Shown: positions 29,301 to 41,374, counted from the stretch's first letter. The stretch: DNA of 61,420 nt from Actinomycetes bacterium (GCA_023264975.1 JAHFUS010000014.1:1-61420), one strand, 5' to 3'. Translations and numbers: made by a program. The notes: generated from the letters alone by a model not told the origin.

Positions 29301-29911
29301 AGGCCCAGAAGCTGGCCTTCGAGAAGGAGATGCTCGGCCTCTACATCAGCGACCACCCGCTCCTCGGCGTCGAGGCCGGCCTGCGCCGCTACGCCGACGC
29401 CACCGTCAACGAGGTGCGCGAGCTGCGCGACGGCGAGATCCGTAGCGTGGGCGGCGTCATCACCGGCCTCAACCGCAAGTACACGAAGAAGGGCGACCTC
29501 ATGGCCACCTTCTTCCTGGAGGACCTCGAGTCGGCCATCGAGTGCTGGGTCTTCCCCCGCACCATGGGAGAGTTCGCCCACCTGCTGGAGGACGACGCCA
29601 TCGTGTGCGTCAAGGGCCGCCTCGACACGCGCGACGACGTGGCGAAGCTGACGGTGCTCGACTTGGCGCGCCCCGAGCTGTCGGCCACCGGCGCCACCGA
29701 GGTCCGCATCCGCCTGCCCATTCACTCGCTCACCGAGACGCGGGTCGACCAGCTCAAGCGGCTGCTGGTCGAGCATCCAGGCACGTCGCCCGTGTTCTTG
29801 GAGGTGGGGGAGAAGGTGCTGCGCCTCACCGACGAGTTCCGGGTCGACGACGGCAACGGCCTCATGGCCGAGATCCGGGTGCTGCTCGGTCCCAACGCCG
29901 TCGTCGGCTAG
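26369..29911 (+). CDS. dnaE: DNA polymerase III alpha subunit DnaE
   Basis: Replicative polymerase, 1180 aa, the length of DnaE1. Order: N-terminal PHP domain (HLHVHTEFSMLDGA), palm with catalytic P-D413-I-D415-M-D417, fingers, helix-hairpin-helix region, and a C-terminal OB fold (VGGVITGLNRKYTKKGDLMA). GTG 26369 has AGGAAAGG at 26356-26363. It seems to be a single-gene unit; DnaA-box-like sites stand in front. It converges on a repeat protein with a 22-bp gap. Confidence 0.97.
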   Translation: MASSFSHLHVHTEFSMLDGAARVKDVIAAAAADGQPAIGITDHGNMYGVLDFYREARAAGVTPVIGTEAYMAAESRHERPVRRGRMDDGGGEDGEGEKLYYHLTLLAETTQGYKNLLKLSSAAFLEGYYYKPRLDWELMERWHEGVIATTGCLGGVVLQALLRGDMAGATALAARLQDIFGRDGLFVEIQDHGLAKQHKTNPMLIEIARTIGAPLLATNDSHYTSRGDAVAHDALLCVQTGATLADEKRFRFEGDEHYLKSAAEMRSLFSDYPDSCDNTLLIAERAQVEIEFGNPRLPRFPLPEGFADDDGYLRHMAYAGARERYGNELPAPAVERLEHELKIISDMGFSAYFLVVWDLIRHARERKIRVGPGRGSAAGCCVAYCLRIVDLDPIRYDLLFERFLNPGRKQMPDIDMDFDERYRGEMIRYAAERYGSDHVANVVTFSTIKARAAVRDAARVLGYPYMVGDKVAKAMPALIMGRDTPLAACLDEVPGHSDGYKMAADLRTMYESDPDARKVIEVARGLEGLRRQDGIHAAAVVITDEPLTEYLPIQRKPDPGGVATDSPIVTQYEMHGVEELGLLKMDFLGLRNLSVIERALDIVEDTTGTRPDIDNVPLDDEITLEMLRQGRSVGVFQLEGGPMRSLMRSLAPTAFDDVAALVALYRPGPMAANMHNDFADRKNGRKPVKCLHPELEEMLADTHGLMIYQEQVMRVAQRFAGYSLEEADNLRKACGKKIRALIAAERVKFVAGCEAKGYGSDLGTKLFDDIEPFADYAFNKSHSYGYGLVAYQTAWLKANHPVAYLAALLTSVKDDKDKTAVYLSECRSMGIKVLVPDVNLSSSDFCARDDAIPFGLSAIRNVGEGLVERIVAAREAGGPFGDFYDFCERVDPLVLNKRSVESLAKAGAFDSLGHPRKGLCQVFEQIIDRTLARRRERELGVMSLFADLGGGDGDAGAGAGGGGFDDSRVPVPDLEFDKAQKLAFEKEMLGLYISDHPLLGVEAGLRRYADATVNEVRELRDGEIRSVGGVITGLNRKYTKKGDLMATFFLEDLESAIECWVFPRTMGEFAHLLEDDAIVCVKGRLDTRDDVAKLTVLDLARPELSATGATEVRIRLPIHSLTETRVDQLKRLLVEHPGTSPVFLEVGEKVLRLTDEFRVDDGNGLMAEIRVLLGPNAVVG

Positions 29912-29933
29912 GCGGGGCCTGGGCCGGGCACTA

Positions 29934-30323
29934 CTAGCCGAACGACGCTGTGGCCATCCCCACCATCGGCCGGTTCAGCCGGATGGCGCCGGTGGAACCG
30001 AGGAATGGGGCATCGCCGAAGGCGAACACGCCGCCGTCCGACGCCACGAGCCAGTAGCCGTTGAGCACGCCGATCGAGGGCGTGGGCGCCATCCCCACCA
30101 CCGGCTGGTTGAGCCGTAGGGCGCCGGTGGAACCGCGGAACACGGCGTCGCCGAAGGCGAAGACCCCGCCGTCGGACGCCACCAGCGCGTAGCCCTTGCC
30201 GGACGGCGTGGCGGTCGTCCCCACCACGGGCCGGTTGAGGCGGATCGCGCCCGTGGAGCCGCGGAACACGGCGTCACCGAAGGCGAACACCCCCCCGTCG
30301 GACGCCACCAGCCAGTAGCCGAC
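29934..30323 (-). pseudogene. Frame-shifted C-terminal part of the SBBP/Kelch protein: three GYW-FGDA repeats
   Basis: Encodes three 42-residue repeats of the type [19 protein letters not shown] ending at a TAG (29936-29934). It has no start of its own that makes sense: it continues the upstream protein in a +1 frame. The switch lies in the 15 or so bases around 30320-30335, where one frame reads Kelch ([12 protein letters not shown]) and the other reads [13 protein letters not shown] single-base error or mutation, or a 2-base loss, would explain it. The gene is either recently broken, mis-assembled, or translated by frameshifting. Confidence 0.7.
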
Positions 30324-33294
30324 GCCCGTCCTTCAGCATCGTCGAGTCGGTGGTGTGTCGGGGAACGCTCATGGCGCCGGTGGGCGTGAACGTGCCCGTG
30401 GCCGGGTCGTACAGGTCGGCGGTGTTGGTGTACTGGGTGAAGTCGCAGGTGCCGGGCGGCGCCACGCTGCACGTGCGTCCGCCCGCCACGAGCACCTTCC
30501 CGCTCCTCAGCAGGATGGCGGTGTGGAGGTAGCGCCGGGCCGACATCGTGCCCGTGGGCGTGAAGGTGCCGGTGTCCGGGTCGTACAGCTCCGCCGAGTC
30601 GAGCTGGGGAACGGCGTTGGCGCTGGTGTTGCCGCCGGTGGAACCGCCGGTCACCAGCACCTTGCCGTCGGGCAGGAGGGTGGCGGTGTGGGCGGAGCGG
30701 GCCGCGCTCATCGACCCCGTCGCCGACCACGTACCCGTCTTCGGGTCGTAGATCTCGGCGGAGGTGAGGGCGGCGCCCCCCTGGCGGTCGCGTCCGCCGA
30801 CCAGGAGCACCTTGCCGTTGGCCAGGAGCACCGACCGGGTGGCCACCCGCGCCACGACCTGCGCCCCGGTGACCTCCCAGGTGCCCTCGCCATAGGTGTA
30901 GCGGGCGACCGGGTTGGGCGGAGAGGTGCCGCCCGGCGTGGTGACCGTGATCGTGGCCACACCGGCGGTCGCGGCGGGAGCGATGGCTTGGATCTCCGTC
31001 TGCGACACCACCGTGAAGCCGCTCGCCACCACGGTGCCGAACCGCACGATCGAGGTATTGGTGAATCCGGCGCCGGAGATGGTGATTTTCGTGCCGGGAG
31101 GGCCACTACGCGGTGCGAGTGAGGTGACGAGCGGCCTGCCGGGCGTGAGGGGCGCCACCTTGAGCACGAAGGCGTTGTTCTCCTGGCCGGGCGGGGCCTG
31201 GAAGCCGTCCACGGCCGGGAAGTCGTCCGCGTTGAAGAACGAGGACTGCCCGGCCAGGTACCCGTTGCCCGAGGCGTCGACGGCCACGGCGGCGCCGGAA
31301 TCGGCGGCGCTGCCGCCGAAGGGCGCCCCGTGCACGAGGGCGTTGCCGGCCGGCGTCAACTGGGTGAGGAAGGCATCCGAGCTGCCGCCGCGCGACGACA
31401 CCGGGGTGGCGACGGGGAAGTCGACGGACGACGTGGTGCCCGCCACGTGGGCGCTCCCGGCCGGCTCCACGGCGACTGCGTTGGCCTGGTCGGGCCCCGA
31501 GCCGCCGAGCAGGGTCGAGTACAGCGGGCCCGACCCGGCCGGGTCGAGCTTGGTGACGAAGGCCTCGTCGCCACCCGCCCGGGTGGTCTGGAACGCCCCG
31601 GCTGTCAGCGGGAAGTCGTCGGAGCCGGTGATGCCGGCCACGTACGCGTTGGAGGCGGCGTCGAGGCCGATGCCGTTGCCGGCGTCGGCTCCGCCGCCGC
31701 CGAGGTAGGTGGAGTACGCGAGTGCGGACCCGGCCGGGTTCAACTTGGTGACGAACGCGTCGGTGGCGCCTGCCAGTGTGCCGCGCAACGCGGCTGCGAC
31801 GGGGAAGTTGGTGGACGACGTGTCGCCGGTGACGTGGGCGTTGCCGGCTCCGTCGACGGCGATCGCCCGGCCGGCGTCGGCGAGTCCACCGCCCAGGTAG
31901 CTGGAGTATGCAAGGGCCGAACCGGCCGGGTTGAACTTCGTGACGAAGGCATCGGTGGTCGCCGCGGCGCCCTTGGCCCCCTGGAACGCAGCGGCGACGG
32001 GGAAGTCGGCCGAAGCCGTGTCGCCGGTGACGTAGGCGTTGCCGGCGGCGTCGACGGCGACGCCGCGGCCCACGTCGCCCTGGTTGCCGCCGAGGTAGGT
32101 GGAGTACACCAGGGCCGATCCGCTCGGGCTGAGCTTGGCGAGGAAGGCGTCGGTGCTGGCGCCTGCTCCCTTGGCCGCCTGGACTGGCGACGCGGTGGGG
32201 AAGTTGGTGGAGGCGGTACTGCCGGTGACGTAGGCGTTGAGGCTGCCGTCGACGGCGATCGCCGTTCCGGCGTCGATGCCGTCGCCGCCGAGGTAGGTGG
32301 AGTAGACGAGCGCCGAGCCCGAGCTGTTGAGCTTGGTGACGAAGGCGTCCGACGCACCGCGACGGCCGGCCTGGAGCGGCGTGACGGTTGTGAAGTCGGG
32401 CGAGGCCGTCTGGCCCGTGAGGTAGGTGTTGCCTGCGGCGTCGGCCGCGACCCCGGCTGCCGAGTCGGCGTTCAGCCCGCCGAGAAGGGTGGAGTACACG
32501 ACCGCCGGGTCGATCACCAGCCGCAGCGAGCGGTCGTACCGGCCGAGCCGGAAGCCGATCCTGCCGTCGGCGCTCTTCGTGTAGGCCGCCTCCACCGGGC
32601 GGCGGGCCCCGCCGGTCTCCTGGTAGGCCACCGGGCGGCGATGGCGCAACCTGCCGGCCGGCGTGTCGATCACCAGGTCGCCGGCGTCGTCGATGGCGAC
32701 ATCGGTGGCCCCGTCGGTGGCCCCGTCGATGGCGACGGCGATCCTCGCCGGGTCGGCGCCGGGCGCCACCTCGAAGTCGTACTCGAGCACGCTGTGCTTG
32801 CCGTGGTACACGAGGTCGATCCCGGGGTACACGGCGCCGTACCGCACCTGCTCGTAGCTCGGGACCCCGGTGAGCCATGCCTTTTCCCCGGCCCCCCTCA
32901 GGTAGTTGGAGACGCCGGGGAGGCGGCGGCCCGTGGTGGCCGAAGCTTCGGCATCGCCGCCGGCCAGGTGCATCCGCACCTGGCCTGCGGTCCCGTCGCC
33001 CAGCCGGAACACCGTGTCGGGCCCGGTGACGAAGGCAGTGAAGCCCTCGCTGCGGACGAGGAACCCGTCGTCCGGGCCGGACTGGCCCGCGTTGGCCTCG
33101 AAGCGGAGGGGAAGGCGGCCGAATGCCCCCGCCGCGGTCGGGGCATCCACGCCCCCTCCGGGCGAGGCGGAGCGGAAGGCGACGGAGGACACACCCGCCA
33201 GCACGCCCACCACCATGAGCGAGGCGGCGACCGCCGCCAGCGGGACGAGCCGCCCCCGGGTCGGTGGGTGGGGTAGCGGTCGCTGGTTCTCCAC
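30274..33294 (-). CDS. Large secreted SBBP-repeat / IPT / Kelch protein (frameshifted near the C-terminus)
   Basis: 1006 aa as read to the premature stop. A signal peptide or membrane anchor ([21 protein letters not shown]) is followed by an SBBP-associated N-terminal domain, then seven SBBP beta-propeller repeats with the pattern YSTYLGGxxxDxGxxIAVD ... GNAYVTG. An IPT/TIG domain ([17 protein letters not shown]) and four or so Kelch repeats ([12 protein letters not shown]) complete it. GTG 33294 is preferred: longer versions begin with a basic stretch before the signal peptide. The last real residues are MLKDG; the following residues to the TGA at 30274 are out-of-frame noise. Likely a surface or secreted adhesive/binding protein; target unknown. 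Confidence 0.8.
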   Translation of the reverse strand: MENQRPLPHPPTRGRLVPLAAVAASLMVVGVLAGVSSVAFRSASPGGGVDAPTAAGAFGRLPLRFEANAGQSGPDDGFLVRSEGFTAFVTGPDTVFRLGDGTAGQVRMHLAGGDAEASATTGRRLPGVSNYLRGAGEKAWLTGVPSYEQVRYGAVYPGIDLVYHGKHSVLEYDFEVAPGADPARIAVAIDGATDGATDVAIDDAGDLVIDTPAGRLRHRRPVAYQETGGARRPVEAAYTKSADGRIGFRLGRYDRSLRLVIDPAVVYSTLLGGLNADSAAGVAADAAGNTYLTGQTASPDFTTVTPLQAGRRGASDAFVTKLNSSGSALVYSTYLGGDGIDAGTAIAVDGSLNAYVTGSTASTNFPTASPVQAAKGAGASTDAFLAKLSPSGSALVYSTYLGGNQGDVGRGVAVDAAGNAYVTGDTASADFPVAAAFQGAKGAAATTDAFVTKFNPAGSALAYSSYLGGGLADAGRAIAVDGAGNAHVTGDTSSTNFPVAAALRGTLAGATDAFVTKLNPAGSALAYSTYLGGGGADAGNGIGLDAASNAYVAGITGSDDFPLTAGAFQTTRAGGDEAFVTKLDPAGSGPLYSTLLGGSGPDQANAVAVEPAGSAHVAGTTSSVDFPVATPVSSRGGSSDAFLTQLTPAGNALVHGAPFGGSAADSGAAVAVDASGNGYLAGQSSFFNADDFPAVDGFQAPPGQENNAFVLKVAPLTPGRPLVTSLAPRSGPPGTKITISGAGFTNTSIVRFGTVVASGFTVVSQTEIQAIAPAATAGVATITVTTPGGTSPPNPVARYTYGEGTWEVTGAQVVARVATRSVLLANGKVLLVGGRDRQGGAALTSAEIYDPKTGTWSATGSMSAARSAHTATLLPDGKVLVTGGSTGGNTSANAVPQLDSAELYDPDTGTFTPTGTMSARRYLHTAILLRSGKVLVAGGRTCSVAPPGTCDFTQYTNTADLYDPATGTFTPTGAMSVPRHTTDSTMLKDGRRLLAGGVRRGGVRLR

Positions 33295-33571
33295 GGTCTG
33301 CCTCCGATGTCGTCCGCTTCGCAGAGCACACCGATGACCCACGGGCAGCTTCACCCGGTTCACCGTCGTGATCAGCGCACCGACACTGCTGGTGGCGAAC
33401 GCTACCCGCCGCCGGCGCCGGCGTCGTCGTCCGCGCCCCGGTGGCGCCGGTCGGGGGGCCGCCTCCGAGGCACCGTCGTCGGGCGCCCCGGGTGGCGCCG
33501 GCCACGGTGTTGCGGCCGAGCAACTAGGCTGTGACCCGAAACACCGAGTTCTCCCGGGAGATTTGGGCGGC

Positions 33572-34246
33572 ATGGCGACGCAGGTCGAGACGAAAGACTG
33601 TACGGCGCTCAGCGACGCCGAGATGGGCGAGATGGCCGACATCTGCGCCGATGGGCCTGCCCATTACGACGTCGGCCTCCTCTCCAAGCAGCGCGAGGAG
33701 TGGGTGCTCGTCACCCAGGCCCGTGACAACGCCAAGCTGTGCGGGTTCTCCTTCTGCACGCTCGAGCGCATCGGCGGCACCCCGTGCCTCCTGATCGGGC
33801 TGGCGTCGGTGAAGCGCAGCGCCCGGCGGTCCACGGTGCTCAAGGCCCTCATGGCCGACCAGTACCGGCGCGCCCTGCTGGCGTTCCCCGACGAGGACGT
33901 GCTCATAGGCACCAAGCTCCTCGACCCGGCCGGCTTCGAGGCGTTCAGAGGCCTCGATGACATCGTGCCCCGCCCCGGCCACAAGGCCTCGGGCGAGGAG
34001 CGGGCGTGGGGCCGCCGCCTGGCCAAGCGCTTCGGCGCCGAAGGCCGCATCGACGACCGCAGCTTCCTGGTCAAGGGAGACGGGAACACCTGTGGCGCCC
34101 TCGACCACGAGGCCCTCAAGGAGGGCTCGGTCGACCCCGGCGTCGCCGCCTTCTTCGCCGACGCCGACAGCACCCGGGGCGACTACCTCATCGCCTTCGG
34201 CTGGGCCATGGCCGAGGACCTCGCCGGCGGCAAGATAGGCCGCTAG
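33572..34246 (+). CDS. Conserved hypothetical protein, possibly GNAT-like
   Basis: 224 aa, not recognised with confidence. The middle (KLCGFSFCTLERIGGTPCLLIGLASVKR, then a helix and PAGFEAFRGLDDIVPRPG) has the strand-strand-helix rhythm of a GNAT acetyltransferase, but no clear acetyl-CoA loop (Q/RxxGxG/A) is seen. The C-terminus is acidic and Gly/Ala-rich. ATG 33572 has GGGAG about 12 bases upstream; TAGGCT (33525-33530) may be a -10. It is divergent from the SBBP protein across a 277-bp gap with nothing else recognisable. It ends 4 bases before a convergent gene. Confidence 0.7.
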   Translation: MATQVETKDCTALSDAEMGEMADICADGPAHYDVGLLSKQREEWVLVTQARDNAKLCGFSFCTLERIGGTPCLLIGLASVKRSARRSTVLKALMADQYRRALLAFPDEDVLIGTKLLDPAGFEAFRGLDDIVPRPGHKASGEERAWGRRLAKRFGAEGRIDDRSFLVKGDGNTCGALDHEALKEGSVDPGVAAFFADADSTRGDYLIAFGWAMAEDLAGGKIGR

Positions 34247-34250
34247 CCCC

Positions 34251-34835
34251 TCATAGGAGGGCGACGACGACCTTGTAGCAGTAGCCCCGGCGGGGGGCGG
34301 AGAGGGCGACGACGAGGCGACGGGGCCGGGCCGGACTGGTCGTGAGGGCGTGGGGGAGGACGGGGAGGGTGTGGACCCGGTTGCGCCAGCGGAACCTGCA
34401 TTGGCCGTCCGCCACGACCGGCGCATGCGACGGTGCCACCACGGCGATGGAGGGGCCGGTGCCGTCGAGGGTCCAGTAGGGCGTGGCGGGGCCGGGGATG
34501 CCGAGGAGGTGCTCGGTGGTGGGGTGGAGCACGGCCCGGAGCATCCGCTCGGCCCGCCGGCGCGAGAGGTGGCCCGCCTGCTGGGGCGGGCCCTTGAGGC
34601 TGACCTCCTCGGGCCGTACGGGGTCGACGTCGCCCTGGTCGTCCGACACCCATGCGGTGGCCAGGACGAAGGGGGCCAGGCCCGCGGCCGGCTCGTGCCA
34701 GCGGGCGCTCACCAAGGCGCCCGTGGAGACGTGCATGGCCGCACACCACCGCTGCCCGCCGGCGAGCAGGAGCAACTGCACCTCCGCGCCGACCAGGGAA
34801 GTTCGGCCAGCGATGGTGACGGCCACGGCCACCAT
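34251..34835 (-). CDS. Hypothetical protein
   Basis: 194 aa; no family recognised. It is rich in beta-prone hydrophobic stretches and Pro, with no signal peptide or membrane segment. It contains a helix-rich middle (LSRRRAERMLRAVLHPTTEHLLGI) and a basic C-terminus ending YCYKVVVALL. Frame use is typical of a coding sequence (strong third-position GC). It lies downstream of the DUF255 gene on the same strand, 80 bases away, and could be the last member of that operon. Confidence 0.6.
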   Translation of the reverse strand: MVAVAVTIAGRTSLVGAEVQLLLLAGGQRWCAAMHVSTGALVSARWHEPAAGLAPFVLATAWVSDDQGDVDPVRPEEVSLKGPPQQAGHLSRRRAERMLRAVLHPTTEHLLGIPGPATPYWTLDGTGPSIAVVAPSHAPVVADGQCRFRWRNRVHTLPVLPHALTTSPARPRRLVVALSAPRRGYCYKVVVALL

Positions 34836-34915
34836 GCTTGCGCCGACAGGCCGGAAAGTGGTGGATGGTGGGTTTCACCTTCGGAACCGGAGGCCGGTGG
34901 CCCCTGTGGTCCGCC

Positions 34916-36886
<1,971 letters not shown>

Positions 36887-36896
36887 CCGGTCAACC

Positions 36897-39377
36897 CTAG
36901 GGCTGCGACGAGGGCATCCGGTCCCGCGACGAATGTCGGTGCGTGCCGCCCGGTCGCCCGGCGATCCCCGCCAGCGGGCCGACGGCAACGGCCTGGCGCA
37001 GGTAGTCGACCAGGCCCAGCTTGGCCGGGGTGCCGACTTCCTCCTGGTGCTGCCCGAGGTGCCACTCCGCCTCGGCCACGTCCTTACGGGCGCGCGCCAG
37101 GTCCCGGTCGATCTCGACCCGTTGGCGGGCGGCGTCGGCCTCGACCTGGTTCTGGCGCTGGAGGACTGCGTCCTGCTCGGCCTTCCACCGCTCCCGGATC
37201 CCGTCGGCCCGCCTCCGGGCCAGGACCCGGGCGGATTCCTCCTCCGCCGCGAGGGCCGACCGGAGGCGGTTGTGCTCGGCACGGATGGCGGACTGCCGCT
37301 TCGGAGGGAGGGCGTCCGGCACCTTGAGCTGGGCGGCGCCGGCGACGCGCCGCCGCCACTGGAGGATGGCGTCGGCCTGGCGCCGGTCCACGCCGTTGAC
37401 CTGGATGCGGCGCCCGTCGCGGCACACCACCACACCGCCTTTCTTCTCCACCAGCACGTCGGTGAAGTCGGCGGCCGACCGCACGTCGTCGAGGGCGAGG
37501 AGGTGGACGATCTTGTCGCTCACGCCGGCGGCCGATGCCGACACCAGGCTGTGCTTGGCCAGCTGGGCGTCGACCACCGACGACTGCAGGGCGGCGAGGG
37601 CGACCGTCCGGGCCTCCTGCTCGGCCACACCGATCGCCCGCTCGCGTGCTACCAGTGAGGCGAGGGTCGCCTCGAGGGAGACGTCGACATCGCGGAGCTC
37701 CGCATCCTGCCGGGCCCGCAGCCGGGCCCGGTCGCGTTCGGCATCGCGGGCGGCCGCGTCCTCGCCGGTCGACACCTCCGCCCGCCCGCGGGCCAGGCGG
37801 TCGACGGCGGCGACAGCGTCACCGGCCGCCCGGCGGGGGGCGGCGAGGACGGCGCCGACCTGGTGGGCCGCCCGGGCCTCGGGCGTGCGGAGGAACAGGC
37901 GGCGGACCTGGGCCAGGCCGGCGCCGGCCACGGCGACAGCTCCGACGAGGGCGACAAGGAGGGGAAGGCCGACGGCGACGGTGAGGAGCAGGACAACCGC
38001 TCCAGCGCCGGAGCCGGCGACCGTGCGCCGGGCCTCGCGCAGGTCGCCACCGAACGCAACGGCCGGCGCCGGCGCGGGGGGGAGTGGGGGATCGGCCGCT
38101 CCCGGCCCGGTGTCGACGGGCCCGGCGGCGACGAGCGCGTCGTAGAGGCTGCGCCGCCGCTCGTCCTCCGTCCGGGCTGCGTCGTCGTCCTTGCCGCCTT
38201 CGCCCGTGGCAGGGACGCCACCGGTGTCACCTGGTCCGTTCCTCGGGGTCTCGTCCGTCGCCCTGGCCCCCCGCGCCGACCACGCCCGGCGCATGGCCGC
38301 CTCGCCAGCGGCCAACGCCGCCGCGCCCACCGGCGGATCGTCCACAGCGCCGCCCGAGCGGGTAGGCGTCACCACCGCCGCGGACGGCTTGGCGGGCAAC
38401 CATGACGGTCCGGGCCGCCCTGTGGCGCCGGATCCGGCGCCGCCGGGCGCCGTCGGCACGCCGCCAGCAGCGGGACACGCCGGCGCCGGGCCGAGGGCGT
38501 GGGACAAGGGAGGCACCTCGTCGGGCCGCAGCGCGAGGAACGACCGGAGCAGAGCGGCCAGATCGGCCACGCCCGGTCCGTCGCTCGCCTCCATGGCGGC
38601 GAAGGCGGCGGACCGTCCGGGCTGCTCGAGGTCGTGGTGGCGCAGGAGCAGCGCCTCCTCGCCGCCGTCGAGGCGACCCCACAGCAGCGGGTCGGCGGCC
38701 AAGGCGGCGATGGAGGCGTAGATCGACCACGCCGAGAACGAGTCGAGGTGGGGGCCGAAGTCGCCCACGGCGCGGCCCGGGTGCTGGTAGTTCCGGTGCC
38801 CCCGCTCGGTGCCGGCCCATCCGGCCAGAGCGGGCACGTACATGCCGTCGTAGTCGACCAGCCTGAGGTCGCCCCCCGGCGCCACCAGGAGGTTGCCGTG
38901 CTGGAGGTCGCCGTGGGCGACGCCGTCGGCCCGGAGTCGCTCGGCCAGCGCCGCCACCCGAGCCGCCAGGTAGCCCAGGGCGGCGCCGTCCCACAGGTGG
39001 CGGCGGACATAGGAGAGGAGCGGCTCGGCCGTCGTCCACTCCATCTTCACGACCGGCCACCACCCGCCGTCGACGCGGATGCCGAGTGGCTGGAGGTCGA
39101 AGCCCACCCGCCAGGACGAATCGAGAGTCGCCAGATGGGAGCGCAATGCCTCGTAGCGGGCCCGCTCGGCCTCGAGCGGCCGCACGAAGCAGCGGACGGC
39201 CCAGCTCCGGCCTGACGACCCGTCGAGGCGGAACACCACGGCCACGTTCCCGCTTACCGCCCGGGGCAGGCCGAGCGGGCCCAGGGCGGCGGAGGCGCCG
39301 GCCAGTTCGGGATCGGCGAAGCAGGTCGCGGGGTCCTGGAGGGCCTCCATGTAGGCGGTGGCGCCGGGCAGCTTCAT
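36897..39377 (-). CDS. Kinase-like protein with membrane, coiled-coil and helix-hairpin-helix regions (TerY-P type)
   Basis: 826 aa. Residues 40-260 form a protein-kinase-like domain with catalytic loop H155-G-D157 ... N162 and a DYDG metal loop (175-178); the usual N-lobe VAxK reads AVRCF, so the ATP lysine looks replaced. A Pro/Gly/Ala-rich linker follows. Near 455-500 are two adjacent hydrophobic segments, then a charged coiled coil. Near 660-680 the sequence [17 protein letters not shown] resembles a helix-hairpin-helix. ATG 39377 overlaps the phosphatase stop (ATGA). Third gene of a set matching the TerY-P triad described by comparative genomics. Confidence 0.8.
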   Translation of the reverse strand: MKLPGATAYMEALQDPATCFADPELAGASAALGPLGLPRAVSGNVAVVFRLDGSSGRSWAVRCFVRPLEAERARYEALRSHLATLDSSWRVGFDLQPLGIRVDGGWWPVVKMEWTTAEPLLSYVRRHLWDGAALGYLAARVAALAERLRADGVAHGDLQHGNLLVAPGGDLRLVDYDGMYVPALAGWAGTERGHRNYQHPGRAVGDFGPHLDSFSAWSIYASIAALAADPLLWGRLDGGEEALLLRHHDLEQPGRSAAFAAMEASDGPGVADLAALLRSFLALRPDEVPPLSHALGPAPACPAAGGVPTAPGGAGSGATGRPGPSWLPAKPSAAVVTPTRSGGAVDDPPVGAAALAAGEAAMRRAWSARGARATDETPRNGPGDTGGVPATGEGGKDDDAARTEDERRRSLYDALVAAGPVDTGPGAADPPLPPAPAPAVAFGGDLREARRTVAGSGAGAVVLLLTVAVGLPLLVALVGAVAVAGAGLAQVRRLFLRTPEARAAHQVGAVLAAPRRAAGDAVAAVDRLARGRAEVSTGEDAAARDAERDRARLRARQDAELRDVDVSLEATLASLVARERAIGVAEQEARTVALAALQSSVVDAQLAKHSLVSASAAGVSDKIVHLLALDDVRSAADFTDVLVEKKGGVVVCRDGRRIQVNGVDRRQADAILQWRRRVAGAAQLKVPDALPPKRQSAIRAEHNRLRSALAAEEESARVLARRRADGIRERWKAEQDAVLQRQNQVEADAARQRVEIDRDLARARKDVAEAEWHLGQHQEEVGTPAKLGLVDYLRQAVAVGPLAGIAGRPGGTHRHSSRDRMPSSQP

Positions 39378-40150
39378 CGCGTCGGCTCCACCCGCACGAG
39401 TGTGAGGTCGTCGTTGCGGAGCCGGCGCCCAGCCCGCTCGCCGGCTGCCCATTCGGCGAAGGCGGCGCTGTCGTCGCAGGCGATGCCGTTCATAGCCCGC
39501 CACGGCGTCCTGCCGGCGGCGGCCTCGGTGAGGAACCAGGCGGCCAGGGCGTCGGTTGTGAGGAACAGCATATCGCCCGGCTGCCACGCACCCTCGGCCC
39601 GCTCGAGGTGGGCCACGACCCGGTTCAGGTGGCGGGCCGACGACGGCACCAGCTTGGGGGCGTTGCCGAAGGCGGCAGCGTCAGTAAGGGGGAAGGCGGT
39701 TACGAGCTCGTCGTCGCGCACCTGGAACAGGCACGAGTCGCCGAGCGACACGGCCGACCACCGGCCCTCGCTCCCCGGGGGCCGGGTGAGCTCGATGCCG
39801 AGCAGTGTGGCGTGGGCGCCGCGCTCCAGGCCGGGTTGCTCGAACCACTCGATGGGGCGTGACTCGGCCTCACGCCCTTTGCGGTAGGCGACGAGGGTGG
39901 TGTCCCAGCCCGACATGGCGGAGGCGACGACGTCGGCCATGTCCCGCCGGCGCGACGAGCGGCACCACGTGCGCACCAGCGTCTGCGCCCAGAGCCCGCT
40001 GAGCATGCTCTCGCTGGCGCCGTCGGCCACCGCCAGGCGGAGCCGGGGCGTGGTGCGGGCCCCGGTGCGACGGGGGAAGTACGCGTCCTCGTACTGCTCG
40101 ACGGGGCTGCCGTCACGCGGGAGCCAGAAGGAGGAGACGACGCAGCGCAC
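39374..40150 (-). CDS. PP2C-like protein phosphatase of the TerY-P type set
   Basis: 258 aa. Motifs of the PPM/PP2C fold: an early acidic pair (Q-Y-E21-D22), VADGASES with D43-G44, SLGDSCLF, LTTDALAAW and the final RNDDLTLV. These supply the metal-binding aspartates. It would remove phosphates added by the adjacent kinase-like protein; the target may be the VWA protein (inference). GTG 40150 starts 6 bases after the VWA stop, and the end overlaps the kinase gene by 4 bases. Confidence 0.82.
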   Translation of the reverse strand: MRCVVSSFWLPRDGSPVEQYEDAYFPRRTGARTTPRLRLAVADGASESMLSGLWAQTLVRTWCRSSRRRDMADVVASAMSGWDTTLVAYRKGREAESRPIEWFEQPGLERGAHATLLGIELTRPPGSEGRWSAVSLGDSCLFQVRDDELVTAFPLTDAAAFGNAPKLVPSSARHLNRVVAHLERAEGAWQPGDMLFLTTDALAAWFLTEAAAGRTPWRAMNGIACDDSAAFAEWAAGERAGRRLRNDDLTLVRVEPTR

Positions 40151-40156
40151 GGGGCG

Positions 40157-40987
40157 CTAACGCAGTTCCAGCACCTGGGTGCCGACATCGAGGAATTGCA
40201 CGATCGCGCTGATGTCGGCGTTGAAGGCGAAGCCGCGGGCGCCGGCGTCGAGGACGAGGTCCTGGCGGGCGGCGGCGGCCATCATCTGGTCGGGCAAAGG
40301 GCTCGACATGCGGTGGAGTTGGCGGGCGTAGTCGTCCGGAAGGGCGGTGTCGGGCCCGGGGAAGATCACCGGGTCGGAGAGGCCGCTCGACAGGTGCAGG
40401 TTGAACAGCAGCACGTGGCCGTCGGCGCTGGTGAGCGCCTGGAGGCCCTGGGCCACCGGCAGGGCATCGCCGTCGGTCGACACGCCGTCGGTGATGTTCA
40501 CGACCACCGGCGGGAAACAGCCGGGATGGTCGGCCAGCCACGGGCCGAGCAGGCCGCGGGCACGGGTCAGCGCCGCGCACATCGGCGTGTCGCCGTAGGC
40601 CACGGGCGAGAACCAGGTGGGGAATTTCACGGTACGCCCGGCCGAGTGGCGACCGTTCTGGCGGGTCCGCTCCTCCATGCGGGCAGGCCGGGCCGCGACC
40701 TCGCTGAGGGGGACGAGGTCACGCCCGGCGAGGGCGCCGTCGAGAATGGGCCCCACGGCGGCGCCGTACCCGATAACCCCGACGTGGAAGTAGTCGCGTA
40801 CGCCGTCCTCCTTGGCGCACTTGATCGACAGCTCCGACAGGAGGCGGTTGACGGCGTCGGCCACCGCCTCCGCCTTGGTCATGGGCACGTCGCCCCCGCC
40901 GATGTGCGCACCCATCGACTCGGACTGGTCGATGAGGAACAGGAAGCAGGTGGGGTTGGCCCGGCTGATCTCCGCCGAGAAGGGCAT
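40157..40987 (-). CDS. VWA-domain protein, TerY-like
   Basis: 276 aa, a von Willebrand factor A domain with an intact MIDAS site: D20-x-S22-x-S24, T134 and D167 (NITDG). No signal peptide; cytosolic. TerY-like VWA proteins pair with a PP2C phosphatase and a kinase in the TerY-P triad linked to stress and metal response. First gene of the minus-strand operon. The upstream 58 bases hold a GGCCGCC/GGCGGCC inverted repeat but no clear promoter. Confidence 0.87.
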   Translation of the reverse strand: MPFSAEISRANPTCFLFLIDQSESMGAHIGGGDVPMTKAEAVADAVNRLLSELSIKCAKEDGVRDYFHVGVIGYGAAVGPILDGALAGRDLVPLSEVAARPARMEERTRQNGRHSAGRTVKFPTWFSPVAYGDTPMCAALTRARGLLGPWLADHPGCFPPVVVNITDGVSTDGDALPVAQGLQALTSADGHVLLFNLHLSSGLSDPVIFPGPDTALPDDYARQLHRMSSPLPDQMMAAAARQDLVLDAGARGFAFNADISAIVQFLDVGTQVLELR

Positions 40988-41045
40988 GTCGCCTGTATCG
41001 GCCGCCGGGCGGCCCTCCCTTACCGCCTCTTGAAGAGGACCGACC

Positions 41046-41342
41046 TCAGCCCTCGATCATCTCGACCACATCGAGGTTGCGGAAGGTGGGGGGACCGTCG
41101 CACAGCTCCATCATCTTGGCTGCCATGGCCGACGTCTCGGGCAGCTCGGAGTTCTTCATCGCGGCCTCGTAGGACTCGAACTGCACGATGATGACGTAGC
41201 GGTTGGGCTGGTCGCGGTCGGTGCACACCCTGGCCTCGCCCGCGGTGCGGACGCCTTCGGTGCTGGCCCGGTACTCGGCGATAAGGGCCCGGACCTCGTC
41301 TTCCCTGGTGGTGGTGAACTCGATCATCTGCACGAACGCCAT
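41046..41342 (-). CDS. Small dimeric alpha/beta-barrel (ABM-like) protein
   Basis: 98 aa from ATG 41342, which follows GGGGAGG on the minus strand at good spacing; a longer frame adds an unlikely 16 residues. The layout (FVQMIEFTT ... YVIIVQFESYEAAMKNSELPET ... FRNLDVVEMIE) is that of antibiotic-biosynthesis-monooxygenase-like or stress-responsive dimeric barrels, which bind small ligands or heme. No catalytic signature is visible. It is divergent from the L,D-transpeptidase gene. Confidence 0.75.
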   Translation of the reverse strand: MAFVQMIEFTTTREDEVRALIAEYRASTEGVRTAGEARVCTDRDQPNRYVIIVQFESYEAAMKNSELPETSAMAAKMMELCDGPPTFRNLDVVEMIEG

Positions 41343-41374
41343 GGAGGTGTCCTCCCCTGGATAGCGGCTCCCGG

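Noticed and set aside
30355-31708. Plus-strand frames opposite the SBBP/Kelch gene
   Set aside because: They mirror a clear minus-strand coding sequence and show no domain; typical GC-rich antisense shadows.
40988-41045. Promoter of the VWA operon
   Set aside because: A GC-rich inverted repeat is visible, but no convincing -10 at any spacing, so I do not call a promoter.
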